DNA from: Nocardia crassostreae
GTDB taxonomy: Bacteria; Actinomycetota; Actinomycetes; Mycobacteriales; Mycobacteriaceae
Length of the DNA stretch: 64,000 nucleotides
Reading direction: 5' to 3'
NCBI RefSeq assembly: GCF_001613405.1
Contig: NZ_BDCH01000008.1
Coordinates: 1-64,000 of the forward strand
This document shows, in pieces, positions 29,707-38,772 of this stretch; position 1 is the first letter of the stretch; each line of letters opens with the position of its first letter. Below the pieces are notes generated by a model, which was not told where the DNA came from, made no database searches, and was given only the letters and a program-made list of their open reading frames with translations. Position numbers and translations under genes: made by a program.

Positions 29707-30278
29707 CGCCCGGTCTGTCCTCTCCTACGCGTCGGCTCATGTCGGAAAGCTCTGGAATCAGCCACCCCTGCGCAGTCTGGCACAGGCGACCGACACCAAA
29801 CCGTACCCGCGCCCGGCCCTCTTGCCTACGCCGACCCTCCGGGGCATCGGATGAGCCGCCGGATCGGGGAGAACCGGATCCCCTCTTCTCCTTGCCTCTC
29901 GTTCGGGTGGGGAGGGGTTGCGAGCGAACCGTTGCCTCCCAACCCGAGTTTCCACACACCCTGTTTTAGAAGAACCTTTTCTAGAAGAAGAACTGAAGTA
30001 GTACTAGGGCCTGTTAGTTCTGTGGACTTCGCCCGTTCGCCCAGCTGAGAGGGTGTGGCGGCGTGGGGATGTCTCGAGGATGAACTCCGGATGGCTGTGG
30101 AGCAGACGCGGTAATTCACAGTCATCCTTGAGCCATCCTCGAGTTGCTCCCCGATTTCCGACGCCTCTGCCCACATCTGAGCGAAACCGGGGACAACTCG
30201 AGGATTCCTCGAGGAATCCCCAACCCCGAAAACAGAAGACCCCCACGTCAACCGACGTGGAGGCCTGTTAGCTGTGGA
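29707..30278. other. oriC, chromosomal replication origin (dnaN-dnaA intergenic)
   Basis: A 572-bp region without a gene. DnaA-box-like 9-mers sharing TCCACA occur at 29948-29956 (GTTTCCACA), 30021-30029 (AAGTCCACA, minus), 30096-30104 (TGCTCCACA, minus) and 30273-30281 (TGATCCACA, minus). An AT-richer stretch (29960-30020) could be the unwinding element. CTCGAGGAT or its complement occurs at 30073, 30135 and 30197, and an 18-bp palindrome GGATTCCTCGAGGAATCC at 30202-30219. Position between dnaN and dnaA is the oriC position in mycobacteria. Boundaries are approximate. Confidence 0.85.
30243..30260 (-). terminator. Intrinsic terminator of dnaA
   Basis: CCACGTC / GACGTGG form a 7-bp stem with a 4-base loop, 18 bp past the dnaA stop. 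On the minus strand it is followed by GGGTCTTCTGTTTTC, moderately U-rich. It would stop dnaA transcription from entering oriC. Confidence 0.7.
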
Positions 30279-32108
30279 TCAACGGGAGCGTTGCTTGATC
30301 CTGGCTGTGAGTTCTTGAACCTGGTCGTACACCCGGCGCCGCTCGGTCATCTCCTTGCGCACCTTCTTCTCGGCGTACATGACCGTGGTGTGGTCGCGAC
30401 CGAAGGCCTGGCCGATCTTGGGTAGGGATAGGTCGGTGAGTTCGCGGCACAGGTACATGGCGATCTGCCGGGCCTGCGCCAGCGGCCGCGCCTTACCCGG
30501 CCCGGTCAGCTCCTCCAGGGGGGTGTTGAAGTACTCCGCGGTCACGGCCATGATCGTGGCCGCGGTGATCTCCAGCGTCGCGGTATCGGGCATGAGATCG
30601 CGCAGCACCACTTCGGCCAGCGACAGGTCCAGGGGCTGGCCGTTGAGCGAGGCGAAGGCCGTCACCCGGATGAGCGCGCCCTCGAGCTCGCGGATATTGC
30701 GCTCCACCCGGCTGGCAATGAGTTCCAGCACGTCGTGCGGTACGTCCAGGCGGTCCATGCGCGCCTTCTTGCGCAGGATCGCGATGCGCGTCTCCAGCTC
30801 CGGCGGCTGCACATCGGTGATGAGGCCCCATTCGAACCGGGTGCGCAGCCGCTCCTCCAGGGTGGCCAGCTGCTTGGGCGGCCGGTCGGAGGAGACCACG
30901 ATCTGCTTATTGGCGTTGTGCAGCGTATTGAAGGTGTGGAAGAACTCCTCCTGGATGCCTTCCTTGCCCTCGATGAACTGGATGTCGTCCACCAGCAGGA
31001 TGTCGGTTTCCCGGTAGCGGCGTTTGAACGCCACCTTCCGGTCGTCGCGCAACGAGTTGATGAAGTCGTTGGTGAACTCCTCGGTGGAGACGTACTTCAC
31101 CCGCATGCCCGGGAACAGCCGCTGGGCGTAGTGCCCGGCCGCGTGCAGCAGATGCGTCTTGCCCAAACCCGAAGCGCCCCAGACGAACAGCGGGTTGTAG
31201 GCGCGCGCGGGCGCCTCCGCGATGGCCACCGCCGCGGCGTGCGCGAACCGGTTGGAGGCGCCGATGACGAAGGTCTCGAAGGTGTACTTGGCGTTCAGGC
31301 TGTTGGTGCCCGACGCGGGCGCGGTCTCGCGCTCGGGCGACTTGTTGAAGTACGTCGGCCAGGTATTGCGGACATTGACCACCGGCTCGTCGTCCTCGTG
31401 GTCCTCGTCCACCGGGCGGCGCGTGGCGGCCATGGGCGCGGGCTCGTCCTCGGGCTCCGGCGAGAACAGGGATTCCTGGCCGGGCGGGCGCGGCACGGCG
31501 CGGCGTTCCTCGCGCCGACGGGGCGCCATCTGGGGTTCGGGCGTGGGTACCGGCAACTCTTCGGCCATCGGCGGCTGCCCGAATTCCACAGGGGGATAAC
31601 CCTCCTGCTCCGGGTAGTCGCCCGGATACTCCTGTGGAGGCAGATAGCGGGGCTGCCGGTACTCCGGCGGCGCCTGGTAGTGCGGCAGCTGGCGCTCGGG
31701 CGCGGGCGGCGGGGCGGCTGCGGGCGGATAGCCCACCGGTCCCGGTTCCGGCTCGCGCGGGCGCTCCGGACGCGAGGTCATCCGGGCGTGCCGCGGTTTG
31801 GGCGCCCGGTCGGCGGGGGTGTTCTGCTGGGCGGAGATCCGCACGCCCAGGCCCTCCACCTGCAACCCCCGGCGGGTGAGCGCGCGCAGGATGGGTTCGC
31901 GCAGATCGCGTTCGACGACCCCCTGGGCCATGGTCCCGGACACCGAGAGCAGGGCGAATCCCTGGGCGAGGGTGATCGGCTCGATCATCCGCAGCCAGGC
32001 CATGTGTGCCTTGCTGACCGGCTGGATCTCACCGTCGGCGGATCCGCCCGCGAGTTCGGCCACCACCTCTGGCCATACGCTGGTCAACACGTTCTGCTCG
32101 TCGTCCAC
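30279..32108 (-). CDS. dnaA: DnaA, chromosomal replication initiator
   Basis: A 609-aa AAA+ initiator. Domain I is residues 1-90. Domain II is an unusually long Pro/Glu/Arg-rich linker (about 95-265). Domain III has Walker A GASGLGKT (311-318) and Walker B LLVDDIQF. Domain IV carries the DNA-binding signature [17 protein letters not shown] 32108 was chosen for the strong GGAGGAGGA ribosome binding site 6 bp upstream. The M. tuberculosis protein is about 100 residues shorter, the difference lying in domain II. It is transcribed leftward into oriC. Confidence 0.97.
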   Translation of the reverse strand: MDDEQNVLTSVWPEVVAELAGGSADGEIQPVSKAHMAWLRMIEPITLAQGFALLSVSGTMAQGVVERDLREPILRALTRRGLQVEGLGVRISAQQNTPADRAPKPRHARMTSRPERPREPEPGPVGYPPAAAPPPAPERQLPHYQAPPEYRQPRYLPPQEYPGDYPEQEGYPPVEFGQPPMAEELPVPTPEPQMAPRRREERRAVPRPPGQESLFSPEPEDEPAPMAATRRPVDEDHEDDEPVVNVRNTWPTYFNKSPERETAPASGTNSLNAKYTFETFVIGASNRFAHAAAVAIAEAPARAYNPLFVWGASGLGKTHLLHAAGHYAQRLFPGMRVKYVSTEEFTNDFINSLRDDRKVAFKRRYRETDILLVDDIQFIEGKEGIQEEFFHTFNTLHNANKQIVVSSDRPPKQLATLEERLRTRFEWGLITDVQPPELETRIAILRKKARMDRLDVPHDVLELIASRVERNIRELEGALIRVTAFASLNGQPLDLSLAEVVLRDLMPDTATLEITAATIMAVTAEYFNTPLEELTGPGKARPLAQARQIAMYLCRELTDLSLPKIGQAFGRDHTTVMYAEKKVRKEMTERRRVYDQVQELTARIKQRSR

Positions 32109-32248
32109 GAACGTCCTCCTCCCCGGAGCTAGGTCGATAGGAGCAGACGGTCGGCACTGCTCGGCTCCCCCGGGAATGTTGACTGGAGACCAGGAAACCG
32201 GGCGTCGGCGAGGCACCGTCGGCCCTACGAATATGCCACTCCAGGGGT

Positions 32249-32280
32249 CTTTCCACACAATTATCCACAGATGTGGAAAA
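32249..32280. promoter_or_regulatory. dnaA: DnaA-box cluster in the dnaA promoter region
   Basis: Three boxes in 32 bp: CTTTCCACA (32249-32257), canonical TTATCCACA (32261-32269) and TGTGGAAAA (32272-32280, TTTTCCACA on the minus strand). They lie 140-170 bp upstream of the dnaA GTG, where DnaA would autoregulate its own gene. The 551-bp dnaA-rpmH region contains this cluster and the rpmH promoter but no gene. Confidence 0.75.
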
Positions 32281-32476
32281 CCTGGGGATACACATGACAT
32301 TGCGTCGAATCCCCCGAATCGGGCGTGGACCTGCGGTTCTTCAGCAAACTTTCGGCAAAGATTCCCGCGGTGGCTCGGAAGTCGGTGTCGAACCCTCCGG
32401 CACGCCGGTTAAGGACCGTACACGAACCACCCCCGGCGACACGAACCCGCAGGAGACGGCGCCGCTGACCCCGAGT

Positions 32477-32505
32477 TTGACCCTCGTCCAGCAGATCAGT
32501 ACCCT
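32477..32505 (+). promoter_or_regulatory. rpmH: Candidate rpmH promoter
   Basis: TTGACC (32477-32482), 17-bp spacer, TACCCT (32500-32505): a good primary-sigma match. It implies a ~150-nt leader before the rpmH start at 32660. The call rests on sequence match only. Confidence 0.55.
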
Positions 32506-32659
32506 TCTACAGTCACCCTATGGTGCGGTGGTGGCTGCCTGCTGCCCGTGCCGACAAGGGTATTGCACCGAAGGATCATCCGATTCCTCGCGATGCAGCA
32601 GTTCCACCGATAAAGCTTCGGGCGTCACCGGACGCCCACCACCTAGAGGAGTGTTGACC

Positions 32660-32803
32660 GTGGCCAAGGGCAAGCGGACGTTCCAGCCGAACAACCGTCG
32701 TCGGGCGCGTGTCCACGGCTTCCGCCTCCGGATGCGCACCCGTGCGGGCCGCGCCATCGTCTCGGCGCGCCGTGGCAAGGGCCGCGCCAAACTGACGGCC
32801 TGA
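32660..32803 (+). CDS. rpmH: Ribosomal protein bL34
   Basis: A 47-aa highly basic protein with the invariant L34 sequence ([19 protein letters not shown]...). GTG 32660 was chosen because GAGGA lies 9 bp upstream and the product then begins V-A-K-G-K like the family; GTG 32651 would add three residues. It is the first gene of the rpmH-rnpA-yidD-yidC-jag run divergent from dnaA. Confidence 0.97.
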   Translation: MAKGKRTFQPNNRRRARVHGFRLRMRTRAGRAIVSARRGKGRAKLTA

Positions 32804-32825
32804 TTCGGTAAGCAACGGATCTCAG

Positions 32826-33227
32826 GTGCTTCCTGAGCCGTTTCAGCTGCATCGGCGTACCGACTTCTCCCGGACGGTGCGCCAGGGCAGGCGAATCGGG
32901 AGGCGGGATCTCGTTGTGCACATACTGCTACACAACGACGATGAGGCGAGTGGATCCGACCCGGCAATCCGGGTGGGCGGTCCGCGTTTCGGCCTGATCG
33001 TCAGCAAGGCGGTGGGTCCGGCGGTGGTGCGCCACCGGGTGGCCCGCCGCCTGCGTCATATCTGCGCGAGTCTGGCGACCGAACTGCCCGACGGCGCGGA
33101 CATTGTCATTCGCGCCCTGCCCGGCGCGGCCGACGCCCCATCCGCCGATATGCACCGGCAGATGCAGAGCGGGCTGCGCAAACTCGGTGTGGCTACCGCG
33201 GCGAGCCGTGAATCGGATACACAATGA
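32826..33227 (+). CDS. rnpA: RnpA, RNase P protein component
   Basis: A 133-aa basic protein that assists the catalytic RNase P RNA in tRNA 5-prime maturation. It has FGLIVSKAVGPAVVRHRVARRLRH, the RNR-type helix typical of RnpA, and an N-terminal HRRTDFSRTVRQGRR segment. It starts at GTG 32826, 22 bp after rpmH, and its TGA overlaps the yidD ATG by 4 bp. Confidence 0.95.
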   Translation: MLPEPFQLHRRTDFSRTVRQGRRIGRRDLVVHILLHNDDEASGSDPAIRVGGPRFGLIVSKAVGPAVVRHRVARRLRHICASLATELPDGADIVIRALPGAADAPSADMHRQMQSGLRKLGVATAASRESDTQ

Positions 33228-33553
33228 AGGCCCTGCGCGCCGCTGCCCGGCTGCCGGCCAAAGCTCTGATATTTCTCATCGAGCTGTATCGGACCTATAT
33301 CTCCCCCACTCGTATGCCGGTGTGCCGGTTCACCCCCACCTGTAGCGAGTACGCGGTGACCGCATTGCGCACGCGCGGACTGTTCGTCGGCCTCGGACTG
33401 GCAGCCGTGCGTCTGACCAAATGTGCGCCCTGGCACCCTGGTGGGTGGGACCCGGTACCGGAGCGTCCGTCACGACGTCACCGGCACCCGACACAAGCTT
33501 TTGAAGGGTCATCGCCCGCGGTGACCGGCGATACGAACGACGGGAGTGCATAG
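33224..33553 (+). CDS. yidD: YidD, membrane protein insertion efficiency factor
   Basis: A 109-aa protein. The amphipathic N-terminus ([19 protein letters not shown]) is followed by the conserved [19 protein letters not shown] and [14 protein letters not shown] motifs of the YidD family. It assists YidC in membrane protein insertion. It is coupled by ATGA to rnpA and lies 4 bp before the yidC start chosen here. Confidence 0.95.
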   Translation: MKALRAAARLPAKALIFLIELYRTYISPTRMPVCRFTPTCSEYAVTALRTRGLFVGLGLAAVRLTKCAPWHPGGWDPVPERPSRRHRHPTQAFEGSSPAVTGDTNDGSA

Positions 33554-33557
33554 AGCC

Positions 33558-34631
33558 GTGCTCGACTTCATTTATTACCCGGTGTCGGCCATTCTGTGGT
33601 TCTGGCACAGGGTCTTCGGGTTCGCGCTGGGCAAGGACAATGGTCTGGCCTGGGCGCTGGCCGTGGTGTTCCTGGTCTTCACGCTCCGGCTGGTGCTGTA
33701 CAAGCCGTTCGTGAAGCAGGTGCGCACGACTCGGCAGATGCAGGAGTTGCAGCCGCAGATCAAGGAACTGCAGAAGAAGTACAAGAACGATCGTCAGCAG
33801 ATGACGGTCGAGATGCAGAAGCTGCAGAAGGACCACGGCTTCAACCCCCTCATGGGCTGCCTCCCGGTGCTGCTGCAGGTTCCGGTCTTCCTCGGTCTGT
33901 TCCATGTGCTGCGCTCGTTCAACCGCACCGGGCACGGCTTCGGCCAGCTCGGTATGACCCCGTACGAGAACGCGCACACCGCGAACTATCTCTTCAACCC
34001 GGATGATGTTCAATCCTTCTTGCGGGCGCGTATTTTCGGCGCGCCGCTGTCGTCGTTCATCACCGAGCCGCAGAGCGTGCTCAACTCCTTCGCCGACTAC
34101 GGCGGCATTCCGGACAAGCTGAATATCGCCCTGGTCTCCATTCCGCTCATGGTGATCGCCGGTCTGGCAACGCATTTCAATGCCCGCGCCTCGGTGGCCC
34201 GGCAGAGTGCGGAGGCCGCGGCCAATCCGCAGGCCGCGCTGATGAACAAGCTGGCGCTGTGGGTGTTCCCGCTCGGCGTGCTCGTCGGTGGCCCGTTCCT
34301 GATGATCGCCGTCCTGATCTACTGGGTCTCCAACAACATCTGGACCTACGGACAGCAGCACCTCGTCTTCGGCGGCATGGAGAAGGAAGAAGAGGAGAAG
34401 AAGGCCGCCGCCCTGGAGCGCCGGGCCGCGAACGCCCCGAAGCCGGGGGCCAAGCCGGTCGATACGCGCAAGAAGCAGGACGCCAAGGTCGATGCCGACT
34501 CCGTTGCGGTCGACGGCGAGACGCCCAAGGCCGTCCAGAACGGCTCCAAGCCCGCGGCGGGCGCGCGCCCGGCGGGCGGCAAGAAGCGGTCCGGCAATCG
34601 CGGTCGCGCCAATCAGAAGCGCCGCCGCTGA
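33558..34631 (+). CDS. yidC: YidC, membrane protein insertase
   Basis: A 357-aa Oxa1/YidC/Alb3 insertase of the actinobacterial type, without a large periplasmic domain. It has hydrophobic helices near 8-25 and 28-52, a cytoplasmic coiled-coil hairpin (about 57-88), the conserved [17 protein letters not shown] segment and further helices, then a long basic C-terminal tail. GTG 33558 was chosen because GGAG lies 11 bp upstream and the product begins [10 protein letters not shown] like homologues; GTG 33546 is the alternative. Confidence 0.94.
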   Translation: MLDFIYYPVSAILWFWHRVFGFALGKDNGLAWALAVVFLVFTLRLVLYKPFVKQVRTTRQMQELQPQIKELQKKYKNDRQQMTVEMQKLQKDHGFNPLMGCLPVLLQVPVFLGLFHVLRSFNRTGHGFGQLGMTPYENAHTANYLFNPDDVQSFLRARIFGAPLSSFITEPQSVLNSFADYGGIPDKLNIALVSIPLMVIAGLATHFNARASVARQSAEAAANPQAALMNKLALWVFPLGVLVGGPFLMIAVLIYWVSNNIWTYGQQHLVFGGMEKEEEEKKAAALERRAANAPKPGAKPVDTRKKQDAKVDADSVAVDGETPKAVQNGSKPAAGARPAGGKKRSGNRGRANQKRRR

Positions 34632-34709
34632 TCCTGCCGCGCACGCTCGACGGCCCTCAGAAGCTTCGACGGCGCAGTGCGCCGACAACTCCAGATGAAG
34701 GAAACAACC

Positions 34710-35258
34710 ATGACTGTTGATACCGACGGAGGGGACCCCACAGTGACGGCAGCGACCGCGGCATCGGATACCGCAACAGACGCCGTGCAGGACACCGAGG
34801 AAGCGCTCATCGAAGAGGGTGAGATCGCGGGCGACTACCTGGAGCAGTTGCTCGATGTGCTCGACTTCGACGGCGATATCGATCTCGATGTCGAGGGCGA
34901 TCGGGCCGTGGTGAGCATCGACGGTGGCAAGGATCCGACGAAGCTGGTCGGTCGTCGCGGTGAAGTCCTGGACGCGCTCCAGGAGCTCACCCGGCTGGCC
35001 GTGCAGCAGGCCACCGGCGTGCGCAGCCGCCTCATGCTCGATGTGGCCGGTTGGCGCGCCAAGCGCCGTTCGGAGCTGAGCGCGCTCGGTACCGAGGCCG
35101 GTAAGCGGGTCCTGGAAACCGGTGAGCGCGAGGCCCTCTCCCCCATGACCCCGTTCGAGCGCAAGATCGTGCACGACGCGGTCGCTGCCCTCGACGGTGT
35201 TGTCAGCGAGAGCGAAGGCGTGGAGCCGAACCGCAGGGTGGTCGTCCTCCCCGCCTGA
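34710..35258 (+). CDS. jag: Jag/KhpB-like RNA-binding protein (KH and R3H domains)
   Basis: A 182-aa protein. An acidic N-terminus is followed by a KH domain containing [14 protein letters not shown] (about 75-100) and a C-terminal R3H domain with [13 protein letters not shown]. Jag homologues bind RNA and influence cell-wall synthesis. ATG 34710 was chosen because AAGGA lies 8 bp upstream. It follows yidC by 78 bp and ends at a strong terminator. Confidence 0.92.
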   Translation: MTVDTDGGDPTVTAATAASDTATDAVQDTEEALIEEGEIAGDYLEQLLDVLDFDGDIDLDVEGDRAVVSIDGGKDPTKLVGRRGEVLDALQELTRLAVQQATGVRSRLMLDVAGWRAKRRSELSALGTEAGKRVLETGEREALSPMTPFERKIVHDAVAALDGVVSESEGVEPNRRVVVLPA

Positions 35259-35278
35259 CACGCACACCGCTTCTAGCC

Positions 35279-35310
35279 AGGGCCCCCGCGTCGAACAGAC
35301 CGGGGGCCCT
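35279..35310 (+). terminator. Terminator of the rpmH-to-jag operon
   Basis: A perfect 10-bp stem AGGGCCCCCG (35279-35288) / CGGGGGCCCT (35301-35310) has a 12-nt loop, 20 bp past the jag stop. Only a weak T-tract follows. Confidence 0.8.
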
Positions 35311-35314
35311 ACGC

Positions 35315-35344
35315 TTGTAATGAGTCCAGCCGCTCCCCTAGTTT
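35315..35344 (+). promoter_or_regulatory. rsmG: Candidate rsmG promoter giving a leaderless transcript
   Basis: TTGTAA (35315-35320), 18-bp spacer, TAGTTT (35339-35344), directly after the jag terminator. A start 7-8 bp downstream would coincide with ATG 35353. Confidence 0.45.
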
Positions 35345-35352
35345 TCGGAAGG

Positions 35353-36090
35353 ATGTTTCACGTGGAACCTGGCACCGAGGTGACCGATCCGAATGGTCCG
35401 GTCGAGCCGCCAGCCGCGGCCGCGGTGGTCTTCGGGGACCGGCTGGATATGGCCCGGCGCTACTACGATGCGCTCGCGGGCGCGGGTGTGGAGCGCGGGC
35501 TGATCGGTCCGCGCGAGGTGCCGCGGCTGTGGGATAGGCACATCCTCAATTGCGCGGTCATCGGTGAACTCATCCCCCAGGGCGCCTCCGTGGTCGATAT
35601 CGGCAGCGGTGCGGGACTGCCCGGCATCCCTCTCGCCATTGCCCGGCCCGATCTCCGGATCACCTTGGTGGAGCCGCTCTTGCGCCGCACAGTCTTCCTC
35701 GCTGAGTTCGTCAATGAGGTGGGACTGGACAACATCACCGTCGTGCGCGGGCGTGCGGAACAGGCGGGCGTGAAGAAGGAAGCGGGCGGCGCGGACTTCG
35801 TCACCTCCCGCGCGGTCGCGCCCCTGGCGAAGCTGGCCGGTTGGTCCATGCCGCTGGTGTACGAGCACGGACGGATGATCGCCCTCAAGGGAATCAGCGC
35901 CGCCGAGGAGTTGGAGCGCGATCGCGCCGAACTCACGAAGGCGGGCGCGGGTCATGCCGAAGTCATCGAGTGCGGTGCGGGCATTCTGGAGACCCCCACC
36001 TTCGTCATCCGCGCCGAGCGCCTCCCCCGCAGTGAACTCCGCGGCGCGAATCGCGCGGCCAAGCGCGCGGACCGCCCCAAGCGACACTGA
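35353..36090 (+). CDS. rsmG: RsmG (GidB), 16S rRNA m7G methyltransferase
   Basis: A 245-aa SAM-dependent methyltransferase for 16S rRNA G527. It has the SAM-binding motif [28 protein letters not shown] and the fold-typical SRAVAPL. The start is uncertain: ATG 35353 (MFHVEPG, probably leaderless) gives the length closest to homologues; ATG 35320 would add 11 residues. Bases 35355-35368 are a parS site, so residues 2-6 are dictated by it. Loss of rsmG gives low-level streptomycin resistance in other actinobacteria. Confidence 0.92.
   Translation: MFHVEPGTEVTDPNGPVEPPAAAAVVFGDRLDMARRYYDALAGAGVERGLIGPREVPRLWDRHILNCAVIGELIPQGASVVDIGSGAGLPGIPLAIARPDLRITLVEPLLRRTVFLAEFVNEVGLDNITVVRGRAEQAGVKKEAGGADFVTSRAVAPLAKLAGWSMPLVYEHGRMIALKGISAAEELERDRAELTKAGAGHAEVIECGAGILETPTFVIRAERLPRSELRGANRAAKRADRPKRH
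35355..35368. promoter_or_regulatory. parS site GTTTCACGTGGAAC
   Basis: The exact reverse complement of the site at 26557-26570, and the reverse complement of the B. subtilis core. It overlaps codons 1-6 of rsmG (MFHVEP). Confidence 0.8.
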
Positions 36091-36110
36091 GGCGTACTGG
36101 CCGAGACTAT

Positions 36111-36124
36111 GTTTCACGGGAAAC
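36111..36124. promoter_or_regulatory. parS site GTTTCACGGGAAAC
   Basis: With flanks it reads TGTTTCACGGGAAACA, one base off the universal TGTTTCACGTGAAACA consensus. It is 20 bp past the rsmG stop. Confidence 0.8.
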
Positions 36125-36175
36125 ATCGTCACGGTGACGAAGCTGCGCTACTCTTCGTCCTCGTCCGGTCGGCAT

Positions 36176-36189
36176 GTTTCACGGGAAAC
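36176..36189. promoter_or_regulatory. parS site GTTTCACGGGAAAC
   Basis: Second copy of the same TGTTTCACGGGAAACA 16-mer, 65 bp from the previous one, in the rsmG-parA intergenic region. The rest of 36091-36533 shows no gene. Confidence 0.8.
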
Positions 36190-36533
36190 ATCGACCGAAA
36201 TTTCGTGCAAGGTGGACGATTTTGCGTGTCGCGTGAAGTTCGTTGCCGTTCAACTTCCGTATTGTGTCTCCTACTGGCAAGCTAGTGATCGTCGAGCGTG
36301 AGCGCACACCTGCGATGCCCGGCAGGCTCGAAATCGGCTGCACGTCAGTTGGGAACGGCGTCCGGAATGGGTATCGATCGCGCACCTCATACCTCCTCGG
36401 TTCCAACGCAGCGCTGCGTGTCGGAATGGCAGCGGCAGTCCCGCTCCCCCGGCACGTGCGCTGTCGCGGCTGCTGCCAGGTGCGGAAATCAGCTCGGCCA
36501 CGTGTCTTTGAGTTCTCGGGGTTAGGAGCCTGT

Positions 36534-37556
36534 ATGTCCAACGGTCCGGCGAATGTTTCACGGGAAACAACGTCCCGGGTTCCCGGCATGCTCGATACCG
36601 GTGCCTTCGACGTGGAGGAGTTCAGCCGCACTCCGTTCGGGAACATCTCCGCCAACGAGACTCCCATTGCCGCCGAAGCCCAGCGCGCCAGCCAGGTGCT
36701 GCACCCTGGCAATGCCTCCCTGCCGCGTCCGCGGGAGCAGCGCATCATCACCATCGCCAATCAGAAGGGCGGCGTCGGCAAGACCACGACCGCCGTGAAT
36801 CTGGCCGCCGCACTTGCCATCCAGGGGATGCGGGTGCTGGTCATCGATCTCGACCCGCAGGGCAATGCCAGCACGGCGCTTGGCATCGAACACCACTCGG
36901 GTATTCCGTCGAGCTACGAACTCCTCATCGGCGAGTGCACGGTGCAGGAGGCCATTCAGCAGAGCCCGCACAGTGAACGGCTGCTGTGTATTCCGGCCAC
37001 CATCGATCTCGCGGGTGCGGAGATCGAGCTCGTCTCCATGGTCGCCCGCGAGGGTCGGTTGAAGCAGGCCATCCAGGAGGCCAACCTCGCCGGGTACGAC
37101 ATCGACTACGTCATGATCGACTGCCCGCCCTCGCTCGGCCTGCTCACGGTGAACGCCATGGTCGCCGCCAAGGAGGTCCTCATCCCCATTCAGTGCGAGT
37201 ACTACGCACTGGAGGGCGTGGGGCAGTTGCTGCGCAATATCGGACTGGTGCAGTCGCATCTGAATCCCGAATTGCATGTCTCCACCGTTGTTCTCACCAT
37301 GTACGACGGCCGCACCAAACTGGCCGACCAGGTGGCCGAGGAAGTCCGCACGCACTTCGGCGATGCGGTGCTGCGCTCGGTCATCCCCCGCAGCGTCAAG
37401 GTTTCCGAGGCGCCCGGCTACGGCATGACGGTGCTCGATTACGATCCGGGTTCGCGCGGTGCGATGAGTTATCTCGATGCCGGACGGGAGATGGCGGCTC
37501 GTTCGGCGCGTCAAACCGGTGCGGGGACGCTGCCCAACGCAGAATCCGATATGTAG
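36534..37556 (+). CDS. parA: ParA (Soj), chromosome-partitioning ATPase
   Basis: A 340-aa Walker-type ATPase that moves ParB-parS complexes. A ~75-residue N-terminal extension precedes the deviant Walker A NQKGGVGKTTTAVNLA. Walker A-prime (DLDPQGNAS) and YVMIDCPPSLGLLT follow. ATG 36534 was chosen because TAGGAG lies 6 bp upstream. Codons near 8-13 (VSRET) are encoded by a parS site. It is followed 61 bp later by parB. Confidence 0.95.
   Translation: MSNGPANVSRETTSRVPGMLDTGAFDVEEFSRTPFGNISANETPIAAEAQRASQVLHPGNASLPRPREQRIITIANQKGGVGKTTTAVNLAAALAIQGMRVLVIDLDPQGNASTALGIEHHSGIPSSYELLIGECTVQEAIQQSPHSERLLCIPATIDLAGAEIELVSMVAREGRLKQAIQEANLAGYDIDYVMIDCPPSLGLLTVNAMVAAKEVLIPIQCEYYALEGVGQLLRNIGLVQSHLNPELHVSTVVLTMYDGRTKLADQVAEEVRTHFGDAVLRSVIPRSVKVSEAPGYGMTVLDYDPGSRGAMSYLDAGREMAARSARQTGAGTLPNAESDM
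36555..36568. promoter_or_regulatory. parS site GTTTCACGGGAAAC inside parA
   Basis: Third copy of TGTTTCACGGGAAACA, inside the 5-prime end of parA, encoding N-V-S-R-E-T. ParB bound here could influence parAB transcription. Confidence 0.8.
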
Positions 37557-37617
37557 TGAATTTCCGGTGCGGTGAACAACCCGGTGTAGTTGGACAACGA
37601 AAGGGGTCGGTAGACCG

Positions 37618-38631
37618 ATGAGTCAGGCGAAGAAGGGTGGACTCGGACGCGGTCTCGCCGCACTGATCCCGACCGGGCCCACGGCCACCCAGGGGCTGGG
37701 CAGTGCCGCCGCGAACGTCGTCATCGGTCTCGATCCGATCGGGCCGCAACCGGCTTCGGCCTTCCTGCACCGGGTCCCGGATCCGACGGATGTCGTCGAC
37801 GGCGTCGATGCGGGCGCGGTGTACCGGGAGATTCCGCCGGGCGATATCGAGCCGAATCCCAAGCAGCCGCGCCAGGTCTTCGATGACGAGGCGCTCGCCG
37901 AACTGGTGCACTCCATCAAGGAATTCGGCCTCATGCAGCCGATCGTGGTGCGCCAGGTCGAATCCGGGCCGCAGCCGAAGTATCAGCTCATCATGGGCGA
38001 GCGGCGGTGGCGCGCGAGCCAGGAGGCGGGCCTGTCCGCCATTCCGGCCATTGTGCGCGAGACCGCCGATGAATCGCTGCTCCGGGATGCGTTGCTGGAG
38101 AACATTCATCGCGTCCAGCTGAATCCGCTCGAAGAGGCGGCGGCCTATCAGCAGCTGCTGGAGGAGTTCGGCGTCACCCACGAGGAACTGGCTTCCCGAA
38201 TCGGCCGGTCCCGTCCGGTCGTGACGAATATGATTCGCCTGCTGAAACTTCCGATTCCGGTGCAGCGCCGGGTCGCGGCGGGCGTGCTCTCCGCGGGTCA
38301 TGCTCGCGCGCTGCTCGGTTTGGAGGGCGGCGCCGAGGTACAGATCGACCTCGCCGAGCGGATCGTGAAGGAAGGCATGTCGGTCCGGTCCACCGAGGAG
38401 GCCGTCACACTGGCCAATCGGAATCCGGATGCGGCCGTCACTCCCCCGGCGCCCAAGCGGAAGCCGATTCAGATGCCGGGCCTCCAGGATGTGGCGGAGC
38501 GGTTGTCGGAGTCGTTCGATACTCGCGTCACGGTGAGTCTCGGCAAGCGCAAGGGCAAGATCACCGTCGAATTCGGTTCGATCGACGATTTGGAACGAAT
38601 CGTAAGCCTGATGGAGCAGTCGAAGCTGTAG
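37618..38631 (+). CDS. parB: ParB (Spo0J), parS-binding CTPase
   Basis: A 337-aa partition protein. It has the N-terminal ParA-activating basic segment [17 protein letters not shown]-binding ParB/Srx motifs (MGERRWRAS), a helix-turn-helix ([20 protein letters not shown]) for parS recognition, and a C-terminal dimerisation domain. It spreads from the parS cluster 1-2.3 kb upstream. An ACGAAAGGGG-type ribosome binding site precedes ATG 37618. Confidence 0.96.
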   Translation: MSQAKKGGLGRGLAALIPTGPTATQGLGSAAANVVIGLDPIGPQPASAFLHRVPDPTDVVDGVDAGAVYREIPPGDIEPNPKQPRQVFDDEALAELVHSIKEFGLMQPIVVRQVESGPQPKYQLIMGERRWRASQEAGLSAIPAIVRETADESLLRDALLENIHRVQLNPLEEAAAYQQLLEEFGVTHEELASRIGRSRPVVTNMIRLLKLPIPVQRRVAAGVLSAGHARALLGLEGGAEVQIDLAERIVKEGMSVRSTEEAVTLANRNPDAAVTPPAPKRKPIQMPGLQDVAERLSESFDTRVTVSLGKRKGKITVEFGSIDDLERIVSLMEQSKL

Positions 38632-38731
38632 CGGAGCCCCACCCAGAGGGTCGGGGCCGAAACGTCACTGTGACGCGGGGCCTGATGCCCTCGACGTCAG
38701 GTCCTGACACTATGGAAGAGGCGTGATTGCT

Positions 38732-38762
38732 TTGATCGCTTATTCTTGCTGGCGAGTAGATA
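38732..38762 (+). promoter_or_regulatory. Candidate promoter of the GNAT gene
   Basis: TTGATC (38732-38737), 19-bp spacer, TAGATA (38757-38762), 11 bp before GTG 38773, suggesting a nearly leaderless message. The preceding parB 3-prime region (38636-38700) has GC-rich inverted repeats that may end parB transcription. Confidence 0.35.
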
Positions 38763-38772
38763 TTGATGCGAC

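Noticed and set aside
33330..35267. A 645-codon antisense frame across yidD, yidC and jag
   Set aside because: Shadow of well-identified genes, with no start context or recognisable protein features.
36243..36533. An N-terminal extension of parA starting at 36243
   Set aside because: No homology, it runs through intergenic sequence after a parS pair, and ATG 36534 has a much better ribosome binding site.
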